A stretch of DNA of 64,000 bases from Dawidia soli (GCF_018598185.1 NZ_JAHESC010000007.1:1-64000), one strand, 5' to 3'. Counted from the stretch's first letter, positions 34,827 through 44,129 are shown. The notes: generated by a model not told the origin, from the sequence alone. Made by a program: numbers and translations.

Positions 34827-35840
34827 ATGAGGTCCTTTCGAAGGCTGACGATTTCTACGCTGATCGCCGTCTATGTGCTGATCCTGGTTGGCGGTGTCGT
34901 GCGCAGCACCGGTTCGGGCATGGGCTGTCCGGACTGGCCGAAATGTTTTGGCCAGTGGGTACCACCGACGTCGGTAGAGGCGCTGCCCGAGAACTATAAG
35001 GACATCTATGCGGCCCATCGCGACAAGAAAAACCAGCGTTTTGCCCGGTATCTGCGCCTGGTCGGCATGCACGAGACGGCCGACAAGATCCTCAACGATC
35101 CGGCCGTATTGCGGGAGGGTGACTTTAATCCCACCAAGACACTGATCGAATACCTCAACCGCCTGACGGGCGTGGTGATCGGGTTTCTGATCTTCGCCGT
35201 GTTCATCTCATCCATTCGCTTTCGGCGCACCGAGCCCCGGATCACGACTGTATCGCTGCTGTCGTTTTTGCTCGTATGTTTTCAGGGGTGGATCGGCTCT
35301 TTTGTGGTCTCGACAAATCTTACGCCGTGGACCATTACCGTACACATGTTCCTGGCGCTGCTGCTGGTGGCGCTGTTGTTCTACCTGGTACACCGCAGCA
35401 GCTATGCTACGATGATCGAGTCGTCTACGGGCTTTTGGTGGCTGCTGGCGTGCATGGCCGTGCTGTTGGTACAAGTACTGCTGGGTACGCAAGTGCGCGA
35501 GGCCATCGACGAAGTAGCGGCGTATGCCGTACGCGAGCAGTGGATCGCGAACCTGGGCGATGCCTTTATTCTACACCGTTCGTTCTCGTGGATCGTACTG
35601 CTGTTGCATGTCGGATTAATCCTGAAATTGCGCAAAACAGAAGGGGCAAAAGCTTTCCTGCTTACCCTAATCGTGCTAATTTTGGGCACCATTTTAACGG
35701 GTGTCAGCATGGCCTGGTTTGCTGTGCCGCCGTATCTTCAGCCGGTGCATTTGCTGCTGGCGTCGCTTACGTTCGGACTCCAGTTCATGTTGCTGCTGAA
35801 GCTCAATAGAAAAGAAAAACCTGTAGCTGCGCTATCATGA
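34827..35840 (+). CDS. ctaA: Heme A synthase
   Basis: 337 residues, eight membrane helices in two repeats (COX15/CtaA family). Visible marks are 'LILVGGVVRSTGSGMGCPDW' with 'PKCFGQW' (the N-terminal signature with its Cys pair), 'EYLNRLTGVVIGFLIF' (Glu catalytic region of the first half), and in the second half 'LGTQVREAIDEVAAY' and 'FILHRSFSWIVLLLHV' (heme-binding His). It oxidises heme O to heme A for the oxidase encoded just upstream. The 3' end overlaps ctaB by four bases (ATGA), indicating translational coupling. Confidence 0.95.
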   Translation: MRSFRRLTISTLIAVYVLILVGGVVRSTGSGMGCPDWPKCFGQWVPPTSVEALPENYKDIYAAHRDKKNQRFARYLRLVGMHETADKILNDPAVLREGDFNPTKTLIEYLNRLTGVVIGFLIFAVFISSIRFRRTEPRITTVSLLSFLLVCFQGWIGSFVVSTNLTPWTITVHMFLALLLVALLFYLVHRSSYATMIESSTGFWWLLACMAVLLVQVLLGTQVREAIDEVAAYAVREQWIANLGDAFILHRSFSWIVLLLHVGLILKLRKTEGAKAFLLTLIVLILGTILTGVSMAWFAVPPYLQPVHLLLASLTFGLQFMLLLKLNRKEKPVAALS

Positions 35841-36733
35841 TTGCCGGACAAACGCATTTACTTTCAGGAGCGACGCTCGCGGGGGCCAAAGCCCGGGCGT
35901 ATTGGGAGCTGTTGAAATTCAGACTTTCCTTCCTGGTCTCTTTTTCCTGCGCCTTTGGATATGTACTCGCGTCACCGCGAATCGACTGGTTTACGCTGGC
36001 CATGGTATTCGCCGGCGGCTTCCTGCTGTCGGGTGCTTCCGTCACGGTGAACCAGATCCTCGAGAAAGACCTCGATAAGCTCATGACACGTACGCAGGTG
36101 CGCCCGCTTCCCACGGAGCGGCTCTCCATCCAGGAGGCTATTGTTTTTTCGATCCTCTGCTTTGTCGCGGGTGTTTCCTTGCTGATCACCTTTACCAACC
36201 CGCTGACCACGGCGCTGTCGATCGTGTCGATGCTGCTGTATAGCTTTGTGTACACACCGTTGAAACGCGTAGGTCCGATCGCCGTATTTGTCGGCGCGAT
36301 ACCCGGCGCGCTGCCGCCGCTGCTGGGCTGGACCGCCGCCACCGGCAGCATCTCGCACGAGGCATTGATCATTTTCGGTATACAATTCATTTGGCAGTTT
36401 CCGCACTTCTGGGCCATTGCCTGGGTAGCGGACGAGGACTATAAGAAAGCCGGCTTTAAACTGTTGCCCTCCGGCGGGCAGAAAGACCTGAACACCGCCA
36501 TCCAGATCATGATCTATACCATGTTCCTGATCCCGATGGGCCTGCTGCCGGCAACGTTCGGCATAACGGGTACCCTGTCGGCCATCGTGGCGACGGTATG
36601 CGGCGTGTTGTTCTTTGCGCAGACCTTTTCGCTGATGCGCTCGGGTGACCGCAAGGCAGCGTTGAAGATCATGTTCGGTTCTTTTTTGTATCTGCCGATG
36701 GTACAGATCGCATACTTGTTAGATAAACTTTGA
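35837..36733 (+). CDS. ctaB: Protoheme IX farnesyltransferase (heme O synthase)
   Basis: 298 residues, nine membrane helices (UbiA superfamily, CyoE/CtaB). The prenyl diphosphate site 'GASVTVNQILEKDLDKLMTR' carries the N-x-x-x-D-x-x-D motif ('NQILEKDLDKLM'), and the second Asp region is 'AIAWVADEDYKKAGFKLLP'. 'PLKRVGPIAVFVGAIPGALP' is another family signature. It adds a farnesyl group to heme B to make heme O, the substrate of CtaA, whose gene it overlaps by four bases. Confidence 0.96.
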   Translation: MIAGQTHLLSGATLAGAKARAYWELLKFRLSFLVSFSCAFGYVLASPRIDWFTLAMVFAGGFLLSGASVTVNQILEKDLDKLMTRTQVRPLPTERLSIQEAIVFSILCFVAGVSLLITFTNPLTTALSIVSMLLYSFVYTPLKRVGPIAVFVGAIPGALPPLLGWTAATGSISHEALIIFGIQFIWQFPHFWAIAWVADEDYKKAGFKLLPSGGQKDLNTAIQIMIYTMFLIPMGLLPATFGITGTLSAIVATVCGVLFFAQTFSLMRSGDRKAALKIMFGSFLYLPMVQIAYLLDKL

Positions 36734-36752
36734 GAGAGGGGAGGAATATACA

Positions 36753-37337
36753 ATGGCAGTAGACATCAAGATCGTAGAAGAGGCCAAGCGGCCGTTGTCC
36801 ATGAACCCGAGGAAGTTCGGGTTGTGGCTTTTCATGGCAACGGTGGTCATGCTTTTTGGAGCCTGGACCAGCGCGTATATCGTGAAACGTGGTGACATGG
36901 GCTGGTCGGAGATCATTTTGCCCGACCTGTTCTGGGTAAATACGGGTGTCATCCTGATCAGCAGCGGAACGATGGTGTGGGCGGTGCGTGCCGCGCGGCG
37001 CGACGTGGCCGAGCAACTGAAGATCGCCGTGGGAATAACCACCGTCCTGGGCATTGCATTTTTGATAGGTCAGCTGCTGGCATTCGACCAGATGGTTGCC
37101 CTGCATGAGCATTTTACCGGTGGACCGGTTTCTCATTCCTTTGTGTACGTATTAAGTGGCGCGCACGGGCTGCACGTGATCAGCGGGGTGATCGTCCTGG
37201 TGATTGCGCTGGTGGCCGCCCTGCGGGGACGCATACACCGGGGCAATATGGACACGCTCGAAATGTGTGCCACCTACTGGCACTTTTTGGGTGTTCTTTG
37301 GCTATATTTGTTCGTCTTTCTGTTGCTGAATAAGTAG
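36753..37337 (+). CDS. Cytochrome c oxidase subunit III (short form)
   Basis: 194 residues, five membrane helices. Subunit III/CtaE family: 'KFGLWLFMATVVMLFGAW', 'GALFLIGQLLAF'-like 'GIAFLIGQLLAFDQMV', 'SFVYVLSGAHGLHVISGV' and the closing 'YWHFLGVLWLYLFVFLLL'. The HGLHV..G and YWHF..LW motifs are diagnostic. The protein lacks the two extra N-terminal helices of longer subunit III. A second, longer subunit III gene follows after 71 bases, an arrangement common in Bacteroidota; both probably belong to the same enzyme. It stabilises subunit I. Confidence 0.93.
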   Translation: MAVDIKIVEEAKRPLSMNPRKFGLWLFMATVVMLFGAWTSAYIVKRGDMGWSEIILPDLFWVNTGVILISSGTMVWAVRAARRDVAEQLKIAVGITTVLGIAFLIGQLLAFDQMVALHEHFTGGPVSHSFVYVLSGAHGLHVISGVIVLVIALVAALRGRIHRGNMDTLEMCATYWHFLGVLWLYLFVFLLLNK

Positions 37338-37408
37338 CAAGGCGAGCGGGAAACGCAGTATTTAACCAACAGAAGATAAACTTTAAACCTGAAAATTTAA
37401 CTTAGAAT

Positions 37409-38155
37409 ATGGCAAGTACCTCAGTAGCAACGGCTCCGGGACGGAGCGCCTGGGATGGCGGAGTATCACCCATGGGTGCCAGCTATGGCAAACTCATGAT
37501 GTGGTTCTTTTTGCTGTCGGATGCTTTTACGTTTTCTGCACTTCTCATCACGTACGGCATGGTTCGCTCAGCGCACCCTGCGTATGAAGGCGCCGTTCAT
37601 GCATTTAAGTTTTCAGCGAATTACTGGCCCGTTCCCGAGAAAGTATTCGAAGCGGTACCGTTCCTGCACGGAATGAGCCTGCCCCTGGTATTTGTGGGCA
37701 TCATGACCTTCATCCTTATCATGAGCTCGGTAACCATGGTACTGGCGGTAGAAGCCGGTCACCGCATGGACCGCAAAGCTGTTGAGAAATGGATGTTGTG
37801 GACGATCGTAGGCGGACTTGCCTTCTTAGGCTGCCAGGCATGGGAGTGGTCACACTTTATCCACGGTGCAGAAACGGGCGATGCGGTAGCAGAAGGCACA
37901 ACGTTCTTTGGCGCCAACCTCGTGAACAATCAGTACGGTCCCCGCGACTTTGCCGCATTCTTCTTCTTCATCACAGGTTTCCACGGTACGCACGTGTTCA
38001 GCGGTGTTTGCCTGAACTTTCTTATTTATTACAACACGGTGACTGGCGTCTACGATAGACGTGGTCACTACGAAATGGTGGAGAAAGTAGGCCTCTACTG
38101 GCACTTTGTAGACCTGGTGTGGGTATTCGTGTTCACCTTCTTCTACCTGGTATAA
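37409..38155 (+). CDS. ctaE: Cytochrome c oxidase subunit III (long form)
   Basis: 248 residues, about five to six membrane helices. Conserved segments: 'YGKLMMWFFLLSDAFTFSAL', 'GLAFLGCQAWEWSHFIHG', 'FFFFITGFHGTHVFSGVCLN' and 'VGLYWHFVDLVWVFVFTFFY'. The HGTHV..G and YWHFVDLVWV motifs define subunit III of heme-copper oxidases. It follows the shorter subunit III gene and precedes subunit IV by 36 bases in the same operon. Confidence 0.94.
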   Translation: MASTSVATAPGRSAWDGGVSPMGASYGKLMMWFFLLSDAFTFSALLITYGMVRSAHPAYEGAVHAFKFSANYWPVPEKVFEAVPFLHGMSLPLVFVGIMTFILIMSSVTMVLAVEAGHRMDRKAVEKWMLWTIVGGLAFLGCQAWEWSHFIHGAETGDAVAEGTTFFGANLVNNQYGPRDFAAFFFFITGFHGTHVFSGVCLNFLIYYNTVTGVYDRRGHYEMVEKVGLYWHFVDLVWVFVFTFFYLV

Positions 38156-38191
38156 TTCCGATCGATCAACGTCCTATATAACTGAACAGAC

Positions 38192-38533
38192 ATGGCACAT
38201 TCTGAAGAAACTACACACGTTACCGTACTCCCTCCGGACACGGCGAAGATCAAAAAACTGTGGATGACGGCGCTCATCCTGTTGATCATCACGATCCTGG
38301 AATTTACCGTAGCCTTCACCATTCCGCACGAATACAAAGATCTGCGCGTATGGATCTTCATCGCAATGACGATCGTGAAAGCCGCGTATATCGTGGGCGA
38401 GTTCATGCACCTTCGCTACGAAGCAAAAGTGCTGATGTGGTCGATCCTCATTCCGCTGGTATTTATCGTATGGATGCTGGTAGCCTTTATTTACGAAGGT
38501 ACTCAGATCTCTATCGCACGGTTCTTCCACTAA
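38192..38533 (+). CDS. ctaF: Cytochrome c oxidase subunit IV
   Basis: 113 residues with three membrane helices ('WMTALILLIITILEFTVAFTI' split here as 'WMTALILLIITILEF' and 'TVAFTI', then 'RVWIFIAMTIVKAAYIVGEF', then 'LIPLVFIVWMLVAFIYEG'). The 'IVKAAYIVGEFMHLRYE' segment fits the prokaryotic COX4 (CtaF) family. It is the last gene of the core respiratory operon, and a strong terminator follows 22 bases later. Confidence 0.9.
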   Translation: MAHSEETTHVTVLPPDTAKIKKLWMTALILLIITILEFTVAFTIPHEYKDLRVWIFIAMTIVKAAYIVGEFMHLRYEAKVLMWSILIPLVFIVWMLVAFIYEGTQISIARFFH

Positions 38534-38555
38534 TATGAAAGAATAGTATACAATG

Positions 38556-38592
38556 GAAGGCTTAGGTTCAACACTTAAGCCTTCTGTTTTTT
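38556..38592 (+). terminator. Intrinsic terminator after the oxidase operon
   Basis: GAAGGCTTA (38556-38564) pairs perfectly with TAAGCCTTC (38576-38584), followed by TG and a run of six T. It separates ctaF from the following accessory genes, perhaps allowing partial read-through. Confidence 0.8.
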
Positions 38593-38614
38593 CACGAGAG
38601 GAGAGAGGATCGTC

Positions 38615-39115
38615 ATGAAAGGTAAAGGAATAGTTTTCTTGTTGGTGGCGTTGGTTTTGCCGAGTGTCATCTTTGTTTTTTTGAAATTCTTCGGCAAGAA
38701 TGAATTTGCGGTCGAGCCGTTGTTCCAGGTGGCGCCGGCAGCCGGCGTGCCGATAGCATGCGGTCACGTGACGTTTCCCTACCACGTGCCGGACAGTGTG
38801 TTGCGGAATACGCTGCAACATAAAAAGATCGACACCGTCCTGCTGGTCGTGCTGGGTGAACTGGATAAGGAAAGTGGCACGCAGCTGGCGCGGATCGAAG
38901 AGACGTTTGGCGACAGTCGTTTTATGGAACGATTGACCTTTCCGAAAAAGGAGTTGGAGGAAATGTATCGTACATGTGTTTTCCTGCTGCCGGAATCCCA
39001 TAACGTGGTCATGCTGGATGAGACCGGCACGATCCGTGGACAGTATAATGCGAGCGATCGTGAAGACGTCGACAGGCTTCTAACGGAACTCACAATAGTC
39101 TTTAAGAAATATTAA
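38615..39115 (+). CDS. Sco-like membrane-anchored protein lacking the copper cysteines
   Basis: 166 residues with an N-terminal membrane anchor (about 6-25, 'IVFLLVALVLPSVIFVFL') and a periplasmic thioredoxin-like domain. The end, 'HNVVMLDETGTIRGQYNASD' followed by 'REDVDRLLTEL', matches the closing strand and helix of Sco/SenC proteins. Sco proteins deliver copper to the CuA site through a CxxxCP motif; here that motif is absent. Only two Cys remain after the anchor, 'IACGHV' and 'RTCVFL', widely separated. It may be an assembly factor that has lost copper binding or uses a different site. The context, right after the oxidase operon, supports an oxidase-related role. Confidence 0.7.
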   Translation: MKGKGIVFLLVALVLPSVIFVFLKFFGKNEFAVEPLFQVAPAAGVPIACGHVTFPYHVPDSVLRNTLQHKKIDTVLLVVLGELDKESGTQLARIEETFGDSRFMERLTFPKKELEEMYRTCVFLLPESHNVVMLDETGTIRGQYNASDREDVDRLLTELTIVFKKY

Positions 39116-39123
39116 TAGCTTTT

Positions 39124-39669
39124 ATGGAACACGCGATTGAGATGGAGCAGAAGAAAGAGCCTTATAAAAAGTTGATCATTGCGTTGTCGGTTGTAATACC
39201 GGTAGCGGTGGCAGCGTTGTTCGGTGTAGAGAAGATACCGGGATACGACTTTTCATTCCTACCGCCCATTTATGCGACGATCAACGGTATCACCGCCGTG
39301 CTGCTGATTGCTGCCGTGGTGGCGATCAAGAACGGAAAGCGTATTCTACACGAGCGTCTGATCAAGGTTTGCATGCTCTGTTCGGCATCGTTTCTGGTGA
39401 TGTATATCCTGTATCACATAACCAGCGACCCTACGCCTTACGGCGGCACCGGGCCCCTCCGGTATGTGTACTTCGTCATTCTGATTACACACATTCTGCT
39501 GTCGGTAATCGTCATTCCGTTCGTGTTGTTTTCGTATGCGCGTGCCCTGGCGGGCAACTTCGCCCGTCACCGTAAGCTGGCCAAGATAACATTTCCGATC
39601 TGGCTGTATGTCGCCGTAACCGGCGTGATCGTTTATTTAATGATCAGTCCCTATTATTCTCAACCTTAA
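39124..39669 (+). CDS. DUF420 domain membrane protein
   Basis: 181 residues with five predicted membrane helices: 'KLIIALSVVIPVAVAALFGV', 'ATINGITAVLLIAAVVAIKN', 'VCMLCSASFLVMYILYHI', 'YVYFVILITHILLSVIVIPF' and 'ITFPIWLYVAVTGVIVYLMI'. The 'LPPIYATINGI', 'HERLIKVCMLCS' and 'RHRKLAKITFPIWLYVAVTG' segments are typical of DUF420, a family regularly found beside cytochrome oxidase and Sco genes and thought to help assemble the oxidase. It starts eight bases after the Sco-like gene. Confidence 0.88.
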   Translation: MEHAIEMEQKKEPYKKLIIALSVVIPVAVAALFGVEKIPGYDFSFLPPIYATINGITAVLLIAAVVAIKNGKRILHERLIKVCMLCSASFLVMYILYHITSDPTPYGGTGPLRYVYFVILITHILLSVIVIPFVLFSYARALAGNFARHRKLAKITFPIWLYVAVTGVIVYLMISPYYSQP

Positions 39670-39679
39670 AATAGGCCGT

Positions 39680-39937
39680 ATGAAAAAGCATATCATCCTT
39701 TTCCTCCTCATCCTGGCGGGAAGCCTGCACGAAGTTGCGGCGCAGTGTGCCATGTGCCGCTCTACGCTGGAAAACAACTTCTCTAACGGACAGGCAGGCA
39801 TTGCTGCCGGCATCAACACCGGCATATTGTACCTGCTGTGCATGCCGTATCTGGCCGTTGGCATCTTAGGATATCTGTGGTATAAATCAAGCCGTAATGC
39901 CCGAAAAGAGCTCACTGACAGCATTGCTGCAGGGTAA
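39680..39937 (+). CDS. Small CxxC membrane protein of the oxidase cluster
   Basis: 85 residues. Signal-like hydrophobic N-terminus ending 'HEVAAQ', then 'CAMCRSTLENN', one membrane helix ('GILYLLCMPYLAVGILGYLW') and a basic end. The CxxC directly after the signal faces the periplasm if the signal is cleaved, so it could bind a metal or a thiol partner. Small proteins of this shape occur in Bacteroidota respiratory clusters, but I know no function. It starts ten bases after the DUF420 gene, and its last 41 bases overlap the DUF983 gene in another frame. Confidence 0.75.
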   Translation: MKKHIILFLLILAGSLHEVAAQCAMCRSTLENNFSNGQAGIAAGINTGILYLLCMPYLAVGILGYLWYKSSRNARKELTDSIAAG

Positions 39938-40280
39938 TTGTCCCCGTTGCCGCCAAGGGAAGATCTTTACCTGGTCCATCCTCGAAAAGCCGGGGAAGTT
40001 TAACACCATGAACGAGTTCTGCCCGCACTGCGGTGTGCGGCTGGAGCCCGAGCCCGGGTTCTATCAGGGGGCCATGTATGTGGGCTATGGTTTCACGGTG
40101 GCACTCCTGGTCGCTTTCAGCGTTATCTTTTATCTGTTCTTCCCTGAAAAGTCCGAGTGGTTTCACATCGGTGTTTTTGTCGGCATCATGGTGCTGTTCA
40201 TACCCCTGAACTACCGCTACTCACGCATTTTGTATCTTTATCTTTTCGGGGGCATCGGCTACGACCGAACCAAAAAATAG
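39897..40280 (+). CDS. DUF983 family protein
   Basis: 127 residues. Two CxxC pairs form a zinc-ribbon-like head ('GNCPRCRQGKIF' and 'FCPHCGVRL'), followed by two membrane helices ('VGYGFTVALLVAFSVIFYLF', 'FHIGVFVGIMVLFIPLNYRY'). This is DUF983, often encoded near cytochrome oxidase genes and of unknown function. The ATG at 39897 overlaps the preceding gene by 41 bases, which suggests translational coupling. Confidence 0.87.
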   Translation: MPEKSSLTALLQGNCPRCRQGKIFTWSILEKPGKFNTMNEFCPHCGVRLEPEPGFYQGAMYVGYGFTVALLVAFSVIFYLFFPEKSEWFHIGVFVGIMVLFIPLNYRYSRILYLYLFGGIGYDRTKK

Positions 40281-40376
40281 TCCGATCAGGGGCGTTGATT
40301 GGCACGTCGTTGGCTGCCACCTATCTACTTCTCTAAAAATCGTTAATTTTAGGAGTAACCCTAGTCTGCCCTAACC

Positions 40377-43300
40377 GTGAGATCCGGCATCGTAAAACTG
40401 ATAATCGCCTTCGTTGTTTTTCTCGTCGCCGGATTGGTGTCGGTTTATACCTCCAACCAGTCCGATACGCGCTCGACGACTGAACGGCTGTCGGCCCGGC
40501 TGGAACGGGTGATCGGGAATACCGGCCTGGAGCTGGCCGAAGTGGATGCGCGGTGGCAGCGAGATTCGGTACTGGCCGCCCCGAAAGGTTCGTATCGTTC
40601 CTTTTTTCTCTACAGCAACGGCCAGGTTGTGGCCTGGACCGACAACTCGTTTGTGCCGACGTATGCGTCGATATCGGATGCATTTCTGGTCAAGCTGCTC
40701 AAAGCCGGCAACAGCGACTACCTGGCGCAAAAACGCAACCGCCCTGACGGCAGCGTGCTGGTCGGCATCGTGCCGTTATACCGTCGCTATGCGATCACCA
40801 ATAATTATCTCAACGCGTCGTGGAATACCCGCTTGTTTCCCAATGGCAATGTTACGATCCTGGAGCCGTCAGCGCCCGCGGGCATCCCGGTATGCGTGCA
40901 GGGGCAATGTCCGTTCAAGGTCAACTTTCCCGACGGGCTTCCGGTATACCAACGCACCCGGATCGCCGCGGTCATCCTGCTGTCGCTGGCGTGGTTGACG
41001 CTGTACCTCTTGTTATACCGGCTGGCGGTATATATACCGTATGGAGAAGTGGCGGTGGCGGTGTTATACCTGGTGGTGCTGGTTATACGGCAAACGATGA
41101 TCCGGTTTAACTTTCCGGCTAACATCATGGCCTCCGACGCCTTTAATCCACAGGTCTTCGCTTCCGACGCACTCAATGCTTCCCTGGGCGACCTCGTGCT
41201 GAACGTGCTATCGCTGTTGTTCATCTGTGTATTTGTTTTTCGTCAGTATGTGCGGTTCAAGGGCGTGCAATGGCGCTTTCGGTATAAGGCATTTGCCTGG
41301 TTCTGGAACATCGTGTGTGCGCTTTGTGTATTGTTCGCCATGTTGTTCCCTTTTGTCGTCATCCAGACCTTATACAATAACTCATCGCTGTCGCTCGACG
41401 TCGCGCAACTGGTACAACCCGATAGCATGAAGATCCTGGCATTTCTGGCGGTGCTGTTGTCGGGCATCTGTGCATTCTTTTTCAGCCATGCCTTTATCCG
41501 GCTGTTGGCCGCGGAGCGCAACCGGCTGCGGCTGATCGTGTCGTTCGTGATCGCCATTGCGATCTTTGCCGGTATCAATACGTTAACGGGGCAGGAGTTC
41601 CGCTCCACGATCATCACCACCGTGATCTACCTGGCCGTTGTGTACAGCCTGCGGCTATATGCCAGCCTGCAGCGATTGGGGTTTGCGACATTCGCCTATT
41701 TGTTCATCGCCGTGTTTGTGCTCGCCGCCAACGGCGCCTATACGCTGCAATACTTTGCGGGAAAAGAAAAGATCGAGCACCAGTTCCGGTTTGCCGCTGA
41801 TTTCCTCATCGAGCGCGACTACTTTGGTGAGTACCTGCTGGCCGAGACAGCTAACGACATCGCCCAGGACGTGTTTATACAAACGCGGTTAGGCAGTCCG
41901 TTCCTGAGCCGTGACGCCATACGCCAGAAGATCCGCCAGGTGTTCATGCCGGTTTACTTTAATAAGTATGATGTCGACATCTATCTGTTCAGCGCAGCGG
42001 GGGAGTCGTTGGGCAACTATGCCCTGGTAACATTCTCCGAATTGCTGGCCCAGTACAACCAGGATGCCTACCGGACGGATTATGCGGGTGTCTATTACGT
42101 GAGTGATCCGACCAGTGATGCCGCGCAGCAGTACCTGGTTCGCGTGCCCGTCCACCGCAGCGGCACCATCGTGGGGTATGTGGTATTGGAGCTGTCGCTG
42201 AAAAAGGTGATTCCCGAGAGCGTGTATCCCGAGCTGCTGGTGGACAAACGCATTCAGCAGTTTTACGACAACCAGGAGCTGAGCTATGCCGTATTGGCCG
42301 GCAACCACATTTTATATACTTCCGGCAACTTCAACTACGATCAACGATTTGACATTACGTGGCTTGGCCGCCCCGAGATACACCAAACGGGTCTCGAGAT
42401 CGATGGCTATGACCATATCGCCCAGGAGGACTCGAATGGCCGCGTGGCGGTGGTCACCTCTCAGCACGAACCCTGGATGGCACGCTTTGCCGACTTCTCG
42501 TTCCTCATGACGCTGGGGCTGATGATTATTCTCGTCTTTATCGTCGTGCAGGGGGTTGCCAACTATATACATGGCGACAAGCTGTATTTCTCGGCGCGGA
42601 TCCAGCTGTTGCTGAATGCCTCGTTCTTCCTGCCCCTGATCATTGTCAGCGTCGTAACCCTGCAGCTGATCAGCCGCTCGTCGCAAAATCAACTTAACGA
42701 AGAATACCTGAGCAAAGCCCGGAGCGTGGGGCAGCAGTTGGCGGGATTCCTGAGCGATGCGTCCGAAGGAAACGACGAAAGCGGAGTTGGGTTCGAAAAC
42801 CAGGTGGCCAACGTGGCCACGCTGGCCAATCTCGATGTGAACGTTTATACTCCCAACGGGCGGCTGTTGACCACCAGCCAGCCGTTGATCGTAGAGAACG
42901 GTATTGTCTCGCACTATATGAATCCCCGGGCCTGGCAGAAAGTAAAGGCGGGCGAGCGGCTGTTTATCGAGAAAGAGCAGATCGGGTCGTTGGAGTATTC
43001 GGTGTCCTATGCCGCGCTGAAGTCGCCCGTTACCGGAGAGTTGACGGGCATCCTGGGCATTCCGTTCTTCCGCTCGGCCGCGTCGTTGGAAAAGGTACAG
43101 ATCAATATCCTGGCGACGATCCTCAATATCTTTACCATCATCTTTATTGCGCTGGTGGTGCTGGCCTACTTTGTGTCGAAGTGGTTGACGTTTCCGCTGG
43201 AGTTTATCACCCAGTCGCTGCGCAAGACGTCGCTGACCAAAACCAACCAGCCCCTGGTATGGCGATCGGATGACGAGATCGGCATGATGGTGAAAGAGTA

Positions 43301-44018
43301 TAACCAGATGCTTTACAACCTCAGTGAAAGCAAGGCAGAGCTGGAGCAGACGCAACGCGAGCGCACCTGGCGGGAGATCGCCCAGCAGGTAGCCCACGAG
43401 ATCAAAAACCCGCTCACGCCCATGAAGCTGACGCTGCAACAGCTGGAGCGCTCGGTGCAAGGGGGAACGGCCTCGCCCGAAAAGACCGGGAAAGCCGTGT
43501 CGAGCCTGCTCATTCAGGTAGATACGTTAAATGAGATCGCGTCGTCGTTCAGTGCCTTTGCCAAAATGCCCGAGCCGGTCAATGCCCGCTTCGAGCTGAT
43601 GAGCCTCGTGCGGCGCATCGTTGACCTGCACAGCCACTCCGGGATCATTCATTTCCGTGAACCATTCAAAGAGATCTTCGTCGTAGGCGATGAGGCCCTG
43701 CTGGGCCGGACGTTCTCCAATATCATACTGAATGCGTTCCAGGCGGCGCGCTTCTCCGAGCCGGTGAGTGTGCACGTCACCCTGCAGAAGACCGAAGCCG
43801 GTATACTCATTGCCTTTCAGGACAACGGCAAGGGCATCGAGCCCCAGGTGGCGGACCGCATCTTTTTTCCGCACTTTACCACCAAACAGTCGGGGTCGGG
43901 GCTGGGACTGGCCATTGCCAAACAGGCGATCGAGCAGATGAAAGGCCGGATCTGGTTTGAGACCGAAATCGGAAGGGGGACGACTTTTTTCATCGAGCTG
44001 CCCATATCACCCGCCTGA
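40377..44018 (+). CDS. NtrY-like transmembrane sensor histidine kinase
   Basis: 1213 residues with a GTG start. The N-terminal 500 residues hold a first helix, an extracytoplasmic part and a group of about seven more helices. A further large extracytoplasmic region (about 510-700) ends in a helix pair near 710-770. Then come another sensor segment, a helix near 915-935, a HAMP-like linker ('WLTFPLEFITQSLRKTSL'), a HisKA domain with 'QQVAHEIKNPLTPMKLTLQQ' (His near 1007), and the ATPase domain ('NIILNAFQAARFSEPVSV', 'FQDNGKGIE', 'GSGLGLAIAKQAIEQMKG'). The HEIKNPLTP box is that of the NtrY family. No response regulator is adjacent, so its partner lies elsewhere. Confidence 0.9.
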   Translation: MRSGIVKLIIAFVVFLVAGLVSVYTSNQSDTRSTTERLSARLERVIGNTGLELAEVDARWQRDSVLAAPKGSYRSFFLYSNGQVVAWTDNSFVPTYASISDAFLVKLLKAGNSDYLAQKRNRPDGSVLVGIVPLYRRYAITNNYLNASWNTRLFPNGNVTILEPSAPAGIPVCVQGQCPFKVNFPDGLPVYQRTRIAAVILLSLAWLTLYLLLYRLAVYIPYGEVAVAVLYLVVLVIRQTMIRFNFPANIMASDAFNPQVFASDALNASLGDLVLNVLSLLFICVFVFRQYVRFKGVQWRFRYKAFAWFWNIVCALCVLFAMLFPFVVIQTLYNNSSLSLDVAQLVQPDSMKILAFLAVLLSGICAFFFSHAFIRLLAAERNRLRLIVSFVIAIAIFAGINTLTGQEFRSTIITTVIYLAVVYSLRLYASLQRLGFATFAYLFIAVFVLAANGAYTLQYFAGKEKIEHQFRFAADFLIERDYFGEYLLAETANDIAQDVFIQTRLGSPFLSRDAIRQKIRQVFMPVYFNKYDVDIYLFSAAGESLGNYALVTFSELLAQYNQDAYRTDYAGVYYVSDPTSDAAQQYLVRVPVHRSGTIVGYVVLELSLKKVIPESVYPELLVDKRIQQFYDNQELSYAVLAGNHILYTSGNFNYDQRFDITWLGRPEIHQTGLEIDGYDHIAQEDSNGRVAVVTSQHEPWMARFADFSFLMTLGLMIILVFIVVQGVANYIHGDKLYFSARIQLLLNASFFLPLIIVSVVTLQLISRSSQNQLNEEYLSKARSVGQQLAGFLSDASEGNDESGVGFENQVANVATLANLDVNVYTPNGRLLTTSQPLIVENGIVSHYMNPRAWQKVKAGERLFIEKEQIGSLEYSVSYAALKSPVTGELTGILGIPFFRSAASLEKVQINILATILNIFTIIFIALVVLAYFVSKWLTFPLEFITQSLRKTSLTKTNQPLVWRSDDEIGMMVKEYNQMLYNLSESKAELEQTQRERTWREIAQQVAHEIKNPLTPMKLTLQQLERSVQGGTASPEKTGKAVSSLLIQVDTLNEIASSFSAFAKMPEPVNARFELMSLVRRIVDLHSHSGIIHFREPFKEIFVVGDEALLGRTFSNIILNAFQAARFSEPVSVHVTLQKTEAGILIAFQDNGKGIEPQVADRIFFPHFTTKQSGSGLGLAIAKQAIEQMKGRIWFETEIGRGTTFFIELPISPA

Positions 44019-44129
44019 CCGGAAACCGCCGCGGCGCTGTAACTTTTCCAAAAAACATTGGTATCTTCTATGCAACCCGGCGTCGCCCGGGGTTGTCCTT
44101 GTATCACATTGTCAAAAAACGCTACCGGT

